NCBI GenBank assembly: GCA_021234155.1
Contig: JAJEKV010000010.1
Span: forward strand, 20,318,977 to 20,382,976
From: Isoetes taiwanensis
Taxonomy: Eukaryota > Streptophyta > Lycopodiopsida > Isoetales > Isoetaceae
Reading direction: 5' to 3'
Length of the DNA stretch: 64,000 bases
The notes under the pieces are model-generated. The model was not told the DNA's origin and did no database searches. It was given only the letters and a program-made list of their open reading frames with translations. Below, piece after piece: positions 55,806 through 64,000 of the stretch; the first letter of the stretch is position 1; every line of letters starts with the position of its first letter. The position numbers were made by a program, and so were the translations under genes.

Positions 55806-56744
55806 GAGGTGATATTTTTGGAATTGGTGGTAAGTGTGAGGGTATGATGGGTGTGTGTAAGCTTCCACATGGGTGATAATTTTAGAATTGGGACATACGA
55901 ATTGGTAGTAGAGGTAGTAGAGATGTGGCCCTCATGAGCATGTGTCAAGATGCTACCTCATGAATGATAATACCGCAATGGAATAGAGGGTTGAGTAGTA
56001 TGTGTGAATAAGATCAGAAATGCCCCTGAGTCCAAAAGAGGTGAGTAAGATCCCCACAGTATACTGGAATTGCGTTCTCGCGAGTGATACTTTAGAATCT
56101 GGTAAGTCATGTGTGTATATGGATCTGTATGGTAGTAGGTATAAGTAGGCTCCTTATGGATAAAACTCATGCATAGGTGATACTGAATTCATTGTTGTAT
56201 ATAAGCCCTACGGTGGTTGTTCAATGGATGTTAAGTAAATGGTGGAAAGCTTCGAACATATAGGGGTTGTACTTTAAAATTCATAGTAGATGTACTAAGT
56301 CCTAAATAGGTAATACTTGAAAGTGGATAAAACCTCATGCATAGGTGATACTTGGAATTAGTAATAGGCATGAGTAAGCTCCTCATGGGTGGTTGTTCAC
56401 CTGATGTTAAGTGCAATGCGGAAAGCTTCAACATATAGGGGTTGTACTTTAAAAATTCATAGTAGATGGCCTAAGCTCCCAATAGGTGTCACTTGAAAGC
56501 AGTAGTAGGTATAAGTAGGTTCTTATGGATAGTACTTTAGAAATAGTAATATGTGTGAGTAAACCTCATGCATAGATGATACTTTGGAATTAGTAATAGG
56601 CATGAGTAAGCCTTGGTGGTTGTTCAATGATGTTGGGTAACAGTGGAAAGCTTCTTTTGAACATATAGGGTTGTACTTTAAAATTCATAGTAGATGTACC
56701 TGTTCTCAATAGGTAATACTAAAGTAGTAGTAGGTATGAATAAG
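55806..56744. repeat. Longest family-B array with long-period units
   Basis: Besides the usual B blocks, a longer unit recurs from about 56.21, 56.39 and 56.61 kb. Its order is 'ggtggttgttcaatg', 'ggaaagcttc..aacatatagggg', 'ttgtactttaaaattcatagtag' and 'catgcataggtgatac..gaattagtaatagg'. The spacing is roughly 175-230 bp. This long unit is not seen elsewhere in the window. Confidence 0.7.
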
Positions 56745-57229
56745 CTCCCCAATATATGATATGATGGCCTAATCGAGGCGTAAGCCCCTGAGTCCTGGCC
56801 ACCCTCGCCGAGGAATGATATTTGAGGACTTTGGGAGTTGATAGTAGGAATGATACTTTGAATTTGTGGTAGATGTGACTAAGTCTCTTATGTAGACTAC
56901 ATGGGTGATTCCAAACCGAAATATGGCTCAAATAAGGTCGCAGGCCGAGCCGAGGAATAATCCCAAGCATGTTCAAACGAAGCGCAGGACCTCGGGAGGG
57001 GTCGAATGGAGGAAGGATGCAAATGTAGTAAGGTCGATGGGTGGGCTCCAAACCGAGTATGCAGGAACTCCTGAGGGCCGAAAACAGGAATGATGGGGAA
57101 GAAAAGGTTCACGCCGCCCTTTGCACTCCATCTTCTATTATAATAAAGAAGAAGGCCCGGCTCAGGTGTGAGCAGTGAGTGAGTGAGTAAGTAGCATTTC
57201 ACACCCCATCACGGGCTGAGGATGCTACC
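56745..57229. repeat. Multiple cassette linkers in tandem
   Basis: Four linker starts follow one another ('cctaatcgaggcg', 'ccaaaccgaaatatggctc', 'caaacgaagcgcagg', 'gggtgggctccaaaccgag'), with 'gccgaggaatga' between them. A family-B piece lies at 56.83-56.89 kb. It ends in 'ttctattataataaagaagaagg' and 'gagtgagtgagtaagtag'. Confidence 0.6.
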
Positions 57230-57625
57230 ACGTGGCTTGGATCCTGGGCCGCCCATGTACCTTGGCCTCCCAAAGCTCCTACAAGTTTGGTGGACAAATT
57301 TTTTGGTTTACTATGGACTTGAACTCGACATTGCCCTCAAACCCCACCCTTACCACTAGACTCAACCAGCCTTTTCTAAAGAATAGAGAGTCCATGCTTA
57401 CTAAGGCCGGGCAATGGAAATTTTCATTAATTAAAAAGCCTTGGTGTGAAAGCTTTTTGGTTTGGATTCTGAGCCCAGTCATGGGCACCCGCCCCCCGAC
57501 CCTCAACCACTAGGCCACATTGGGGTTCCCAAACAATATGATGATTTCCAACACAAGCCAGTTGTGGGCATGTGCAAGATTTAAAGACACGCAATCTCAG
57601 GAACTCTAGAATGTTCTAGAATAAA
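57230..57625 (-). mobile_element. SINE-like head, copy 13, with second tRNA-like insert
   Basis: On the minus strand the B region AGTTCAAGTCC (57325-57315) is near-consensus, and the A box has a 2-bp insertion (57367-57352). A second head sits in the same place as at 40.3 kb: A box TGGCCTAGTGG (57518-57508) is perfect, and the B region (57475-57464) is off by one or two bases. The insert lies between 'aattaaaaagccttgg' and 'aggaactctagaatgttc', where other cassettes are empty. Confidence 0.7.
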
Positions 57626-57679
57626 GGCTAGAGAGAGGAGAGAGAAAGACAGAGGGGGAGAGATGGGAGAGAGGAGAGC

Positions 57680-57761
<82 letters not shown>

Positions 57762-58030
57762 GGGAGAACAGAGAGTGAGAGATGATGAGAGAGAAGGAAA
57801 AAAGGAGAGAGAGAGAGAGGAAGAGAGAGGAGAGAGAAGGGAGATAGAAGGAGAGGATAGAGAAGACAAGAGAGAGAGAGACAAAGAGAGAGAAGAGGAG
57901 GAGAGAGAGAGGAGAGCAGAGATATGAGAGAAGAGAGAGGCAAGAGGGGGCAGAGAGAGAGAGAGAGAGAGGGGGAAATAAAGACCTAAGGAGAAGAGAA
58001 GAGAGAGAAAGAGAGGAGAGAGAGAAGAGA
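57626..58030. repeat. Polypurine tract left of Helitron copy 2
   Basis: The tract has a pure (GA)n run near 57.68-57.76 kb and a 'aaataaagacctaaggagaagag' motif (57977) shared with the left flank of Helitron copy 1. Confidence 0.95.
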
Positions 58031-58074
58031 GTTGCAGAGAATCGCTTCTAAGCCCTTTAAAACGCTAAGTATAT

Positions 58075-58175
58075 GTTTATTGTGGATTCAACTCGCCATT
58101 GCCAGACAAGCCCACCATCCTACCACTAAACCAATCATTAAGTAACTAAAAAAATTATGTCCAAGTAGTTAAGGG
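58075..58175 (-). mobile_element. Diverged SINE-like tRNA head (copy-2 flank)
   Basis: Minus-strand A box TGGTTTAGTGG (58133-58123) and B region GAGTTGAATCC (58094-58084) are the same as at 26.3 kb. The head was therefore present before the 7-kb unit duplicated. Confidence 0.6.
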
Positions 58176-58199
58176 AAGTGAGGCCTAATCAATTTGAAA

Positions 58200-58340
58200 A
58201 TGTTGCATGTATACCCACATGCATTCTGCAAAAAGAGCCGCCTTTTTAGTATATAAAGGAGCATGGATTTAGGGTTTGTAGAATATCCCACATGCATTCA
58301 GCGCCGAAAAGAACCTCTTTTCCACTATATAAAGGCATAA
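58200..58340 (+). promoter_or_regulatory. Duplicated TATA-box region, Helitron copy 2
   Basis: TATATAAAGG occurs twice (58250-58259 and 58326-58335), each after a 'cccacatgcattc' block. Retention of both boxes despite heavy divergence around them argues for a functional past. Confidence 0.5.
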
Positions 58341-58384
58341 TGAGTTTGAAGATGGACATTTAAGTTTAGCATCTGGGTGTTGAA

Positions 58385-59640
58385 GCTTCTAGAAAATCAA
58401 AGGTAAGCACTTCAATTTAAAAATAGAAAACTTTTTCCAAAATTTTTAAATAATCTAGATATATCTCAACCTACAAATATTAACTTTTCTAAATCAAGTA
58501 GAATTTTGTAAATAGTTAGAAAACCCTAGAATGTTTCAGGAGTATGAAAATAGTAGCTTCTAAGATTTACAAAGGAAGAAGTAGAACATGTCAGTGATTC
58601 TAGAATGCAATGTAGACATCGCAGCAACCAGAAATAGAAAAATCTACAAAAGAACAAGATAGAAGTTAAGGAAACTTTCCATGGATCAATGTTAGCCAAA
58701 TAGAATACTTTGCAAATGACCCTCAAAAATAGAAAGTTTTAGGACATACAGAATACGCCAGCTTGTATCTAGATCGCGCTGCATCATCAAGAATAGAAAC
58801 TTTAGCTTATCAATCTAAATATAAACATTGTAATGGACATAATAGAATGCTCTACAATGTCCAAAATAGAAAGTTTCAGATATAGCATAGAAACCCTTTA
58901 TTAATGGTGAATCTAAAAATAAAGAATTTGTGAAGAAGGCAAAATAATGCCTACAATGTCCATAAACAAAGCTTTAGGATGTAGTTCTAATAAGCATTTT
59001 ATAATATTTTACAATGTTTTAATGGTACATAGGTAGCATGTCCTAAAATGGAAACTTCTCTCAGAAGAGCATATTGTAGAACCTCAATGTGCCCCTCATG
59101 CCCAAAAATAGAAAGTTTTCTTTGATGGAATGTCCCGAATCTCTAGAATGTCCGAAAAATAGAAAAGTCTTTTGTGAACTCTTGCAAACAATCCAAGGAC
59201 GCCCTAAAGATGTTCTAGATAGCCGGAATGTTCCTATAATCTTTAAAAATGCCTCGAATGCCGTGAGAATCTTTCTAGCATGTTTGAAATTAGGGAAGTT
59301 TTTGAAACTTTTACAAATGTTCAAAATAGAATGTTCTCGAGTGTTTTACATGCTCGCTACAAGAAGCAATCTCTAAGAATAGAAAATACCAAGCCTAAAA
59401 TAGAAAGAAAGCTCTAAAGTTCACAAGAACTCATAAATGCACGTCCTGCATCGTTTCAAATGCTCTGAAAAGGCACCCTACCTAAAAATGTAAAGCTCTT
59501 TTGTAGAACTTTATGAACATTCACAAAAATAGAATATTCTAAAAACGGAATGTTCTAGAACAACCCTGTGATGCCTGGGCGGCAAGCACCTCACTAAAAA
59601 ATGTAAAGTTTTAGGAACTTTGCAAACACTCAAAATAAAT
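58385..59640. repeat. Diverged family-A units within Helitron copy 2
   Basis: Same unit order as 26.64-27.88 kb, including 'gaatgttctagaac' at about 59.55 kb and 'gcaagcacctcactaaaaaatg' just before the coding region. Confidence 0.75.
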
Positions 59641-59763
59641 TATTCTAGAATGTTAGACAGTGTGACTTCCATCCTACATATTCCAGAGTCATTATTCTAA
59701 CCGTTTCTATATATATTGTTTCCAGTAATAAATTGTTTTTAATCGAGAAAAGAAAGAGAAACA

Positions 59764-62700
59764 ATGCCGCCAAGCAGACAAAGAGAGGAGACACCGTGAG
59801 GAGCAGCTTTACGCCGAAGATAGGGAAAGATACCAAACAAGAAAACAACAGCGGCTACTTGCAACAGACACCAGAGGAGCGACAAGCAAGGCCGATAGAG
59901 TCAATATCAGTGAGAAATGTAAGAGCACAAATAAAGAGGAGAAGTAGAGGAGAGCGCAGTCGCTGTGCTCCATCAAGCAAGTAACAAGTGGCCATGAGCT
60001 GCACTCCGCCCACAGAGGAGAAACGACAAGGGAGCGTCACAAAGTTGGCCTCATCGGGCGTAATCAGGCGGCCATGAGCGCACTCTGCTGCCCACAGAAA
60101 AGAACGGATGCGAGCTGCACGCCAGTTGGCTCATCAAGGTATTAGGCGGCCATGAGCGTACTCCGCCCAAAGAGAGGGAAACTGATGAGCGTACGGCCAG
60201 CTGGCTTATCAAGGTATGAAGTGGCCATGAGCGCACTCCTGCCCAAAGAAAGGGAAACTGGGAGCGCGAGCGTACGGCCAGTTGGCTTATCATGTATTAG
60301 GCGGCCATGAGCGTGCTTTAGGTGCCCAAAGAGCAGAGGGAACGGATGCAAAGAGCCGCGTCGCTTAGGCGCCGTATTGATCATGCAAAAAGAAGTGGCC
60401 ATGGGCGTGCCCGTCCAAATAGTGGAGAGAAAGATCTGATGCCGAGTGTAACGCCGTGCTGGCCCACCATGTGGAGGAGGGCTGCAAGTAGGCTCCCTCG
60501 CCCGCCAAGGGAGACAGGAGGAACACATTGGAGAGGCTACCGTAGAGGCTCAACTAAGACGATAAATCGGTGATAGTCCTTCAACTTACGTAATAGCTCT
60601 GACCACTATCTCAAAGCACGCTGAGCCTCATCACCGCGGGAGAACCACGGTCGAATGCGAGTATTGTCATGCACTACTATTTAAGCATGATGATACGGCG
60701 TTGCTTTAATGGCAAAGGCCTCTCTCCTTGACGCCAATGCCTCCTCGGGCCAAGGTTGAATATACCACTCTATTAATTGGAGATCAAATTCAAAAAGTAA
60801 GGAATTCAAATCACATATCGTAATTTACAATAATGCATTGGATTTGTATCATTCTGGAAAGCATACAAAGAATAGACCAGCCCGCGGTTGTTTAAGATCC
60901 ATGGCCAAGTCTATCATAGATCCGGCCCGCCATCCGATGATACAATGTGTCACCGATATGCTAAATTATACATCTCCTAGACATGGAATATGCAAACCGG
61001 TTAGAGCGCCATAAAATGTGCACAATGCGCACGTGATATAGACCCATGAGGCGCCTTTGACTAAAATAAAGGAGCGTGAATCCATTTGCATCAGTTCCTC
61101 GCGATATGATGCACGGCGCAGAGGTGAAGATGCACGGGCGTTTAATGAACACCGGGCGTAAAGTTGAATGTACTGCTGATGACAGGCGTGACTACCCCGC
61201 GAAGATAAGCAACCAAGATTCTGCCAATGAGGTTGCCGTGGATATTTGTAAATCCAGATGGAGAGCCACCTTAACAGTGGGATGCATCCATCAAAAAGGC
61301 GGGCGGCCTCAAAAAATATTGCCATTACCGAACGATACAGGATCGTAAAAGCTTTACTTATCCATTGCTAATACCGTCTGCAGGGTGGCAAATGAATATG
61401 AGGTAAAACCAAGCAATTGCTTCGCCGAGCCTATGAGACAAAATGTGTCCATGTTGCAATACTATTTTGTATAGACTAAGCACGTAAGGAATACAAAACC
61501 CGATAGCACCCCAAATTTGAGTTCAATCCCCTCAAGGTTGAGCGCAGCAGTCGACGCAACACCATAGTTGATGCGACGCTAAAGAATAGAGGCCAACACC
61601 TTAAATTTTTATCGGCCAATCAAAAGAGCTTCCTGTTTGTAGATGTATGAGGGCTTGATTGATTATGAACCATGAAGGTGGCTAATTGCGATTGGCATTC
61701 GACGATTGGTTATCTTGCCATCGCCGCTGGTGCACGCGCTACGCGCAACAAAACTATCAAGATCCATGGCATTGGTAAGAAGATTTGGGAAGCCGCATCT
61801 ATCGCTACATGGCACGGTAACATGTAAATTGGCCGTAAATCACAGATAACTTGAAGTAGGCCAATCGCCAGAGGATAGACCCGAGGGTTGCACGTGTACC
61901 ACACCTAAACTAATGGAAACCTCTATGATACCTGGAGAGAGATATTTTGAAAGTTAAGGCCTATTCATATACAATTGAATATCAAAGCTGGCCCAACAGA
62001 CCGCCATGCTGCTATTAATAATGGAACAAGCGTATAAAATAATGGGATAGCGACATTGACAGATCACGAAGTGCCGAAAATACCGTATGTACATCGTAGT
62101 TATTTCGTGGTTGATATGGTAATGTGGGGCAAGTCCGGTGGATGTTTTTCTATTTATATACCGCATCCATTGGAAGACCTCGAATCAGCGAAATTGTAAA
62201 AAATGCATGGTGTATGGACCATGCACCTCCTCACCTGCATGAAACCTAATGAAAAGACTCCGAACAATGGAGTGTTCTAAAGGCTGCTGAAAGCACCTCA
62301 ATTAAAGAGAATGGATAACACCAATATAAGCAAGGGAATAGAATGCCAGACAACAAGATGTATTGTTCCATACAATGCCTATCTCTTAAAGCATAGGGCT
62401 ATATAAATGTGTGGAGCAGTGTTTCAAAGATTGCAAGTATAAAAGTATATTTTTAAGTATATCCATAAAGGCCAGATCGAAAGCAAGTATTAAGTGCTAA
62501 CAAGACATCCGCATAATAAAACAGATCAAGCCACATATAATTGGGACGAGATACAAGAGTTTTCTCGACATACAAGATACACCCTCGCGACCGTATAATG
62601 TGGAGAACATTTGGTTACAAATGCATGACACATCCCATACCTGTAAAAATGCGTGTCGTTAATTTGGAACCCACACTATATTTTATTACTGGCCAAATTA

Positions 62701-64000
62701 TTGTCATAAATATGAGCAGATTGTCGGGTCTATTTGGCTCAACAAGCAAATCGATATTATGAGCAAGGTCAAGAAATCCAATTGCTTTGAACGGCGGTCA
62801 GCAACAAAGCATACCATGCTCAATCGCTATTTGAGTTAAATAAAGTTGATGTCGCCGGGCCCGACAATATATATATCCGTAAACTCAAGCATCATTATAT
62901 TTTATAAAGCCGCTGCATCCGAAGATAAGGGAAGGCAAATACAAATTAATTTCAAGAATGTAAAATGTCACCAAAGACATGGAATCCAGATATTATGCTT
63001 TCTTTATTGTCGCTACATAGAAAAGGTATCATTAGCTTCGAGGGACATGAAAAGTCAATGGAGCAATGCAATACATTTCACATGAAACAAAGAAAGGAAC
63101 TTGGGTTGCCAGGGCGATGATGCGAATGGGCAACGCTTCTACTACGTAAAGAAAGCCGATGCCCCGCCAAATGGCGACAAACGCTCTTCATATTTGCATA
63201 TATATGGTCCTCCTCGCATCCATTGAACCCGGGTGGGAAAGTTCGCTTTAAGATTATGCCCGCCATTACGCCGAAGAAGATGCATGCAAAAGATTGTTAT
63301 CCATTAATGAAATCTTCTCCTGCGTGTGGGACAACCGCTACCAATTCAACTTCCATAAACTTCAAGAAGAATGACAGCCATGATGCATCGCTTTCAATCA
63401 AACATTCATGTAGCCTTGAAAAAAGCTAAAGGTGATGAGCTTTATATGTAAAAAATTAATTCCGCATCAAAAGGAAATAGCCGATGCCGCTTCTTCTTGG
63501 GTAATTGAAGGAGTCCAACCATCCCATTCGCATAAATGTGGATGGTCCTGGGTCCTGAAAACGCTCGGGGCTCTTCAATAACAATACACAATACAACACT
63601 TGGCTGAAGCATGCTAAGAGTGGAAGAGACCTCTGTTGCGTTGCATGGACAGCATAGCTTACCTTTTTTACCTCAAGTGGGAGCCCAAATTCGCCACCCC
63701 CAAGCATTCAAGTCTCGCTAAACTTACACTCAAGCAACATTCCACTTATGCGCTACTTCCAGCAAACAAAGGATAATAAGAAAGCAACACTTTCGGTGTG
63801 GGATGAATTAAGCATGACGCATCTCACACAGCCAGTAGGATATCGCTTTGAAGGAAATTCGACAGACCCCTTGCACTATCTATGGAATGGTTAGATTTCC
63901 TACGCAAGGATTTTGAAAACAATTGCCCTAATCAAACGAGCTAAAAAGATGGAGATCTTTGCAAAATGAGCAATACGTAAACCGGAACGCGTGCCACGTA
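59764..64000 (+). pseudogene. Helitron RepHel copy 2, frameshifted and incomplete
   Basis: The ATG at 59764 opens MPPSRQREETP, then TPEERQARP, closer to the family's N-terminal repeat motif than copy 1. Readable landmarks are ECEYCHA (60653-60673), FKIHGQVYHR (about 60892-60920), ANEVA (61223-61237), KAYSYTIEYQ (about 61960), KYIFKYIHK (62443-62469), VDGPG (63538-63552) and WDELSMT (63800-63820). Frame changes are as frequent as in copy 1 but at different places. Where the two copies differ, copy 2 is closer to the family at ECEYC and WDELSMT, and copy 1 at GPYCF and DFRQQLP. Confidence 0.75.

Larger units (their letters stand above)
58031..64000 (+). mobile_element. Helitron copy 2 (cut by window end)
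   Basis: The copy is collinear with 26285 to about 32.34 kb of copy 1, offset by about 31.7 kb. Shared features are the diverged SINE head, the duplicated TATA region, the family-A-like 5' region and the RepHel coding region. Substitutions and indels differ from copy 1 throughout. Sequence beyond the window should hold the rest of the helicase and the 3' end. Confidence 0.8.

Overview
The window looks like nuclear DNA from a eukaryote with a large, repeat-bloated genome. A land plant is the most likely source, but this is an inference. I see no bacterial-style gene packing and no intact host gene. By rough summation of the intervals listed, purine-only (GA)n-like tracts fill over a third of the window, and tandem arrays of an AT-rich unit of about 88-109 bp (family A) fill about a fifth. 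The rest is a second tandem family (B), short unique-looking linkers, tRNA-derived SINE-like heads, AT islands and two Helitron copies.

Layout: a recurring cassette runs left to right on the + strand as family-A array, then (optionally) family B, then purine tract, then a GC-richer linker containing a conserved AATAAA block, then a minus-strand tRNA-like SINE head (A and B boxes), then the next array or purine tract. SINE heads recur at about 3.8, 6.4, 10.4, 13.4, 16.1, 19.2, 22.9, 37.2, 40.1, 43.5, 52.0, 54.7 and 57.3 kb, always in the same orientation. Two diverged members lie at 26.3 and 58.1 kb. AT islands interrupt or end purine tracts at 11.3-12.3, 20.7-21.2, 40.9-41.3, 47.3-47.6 and 49.7-49.8 kb.

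The only recognisable protein-coding content is a Helitron Rep/helicase. Copy 1 lies at about 26.3-33.4 kb. Copy 2 starts at about 58.0 kb and is cut by the window end. A third, inverted C-terminal fragment lies at about 36.8-37.1 kb. All three are full of frameshifts and stops. Family signatures survive in pieces: GPYxFKIHGQVYHR, the Rep KYIFKYIHK tyrosine motif, the helicase DELSMT and DFRQQLP motifs, and MTINKS. Around 35.16 kb the purine strand switches from + to -, and the sequence from about 32.9 to 37.1 kb forms a large imperfect inverted repeat.

The most interesting non-coding signal is in family A and its flanks. They carry many correctly phased GAA/TTC pentamers, for example TTCtaGAAtgTTCtaGAA, which match the heat-shock element pattern. 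The same units make up the 5' non-coding part of both Helitron copies, so satellite and transposon appear to share an origin. Indels are very frequent everywhere, so either the copies are old and decayed or the assembly is poorly polished. Exact frames, ends and copy divergence should be treated as approximate.
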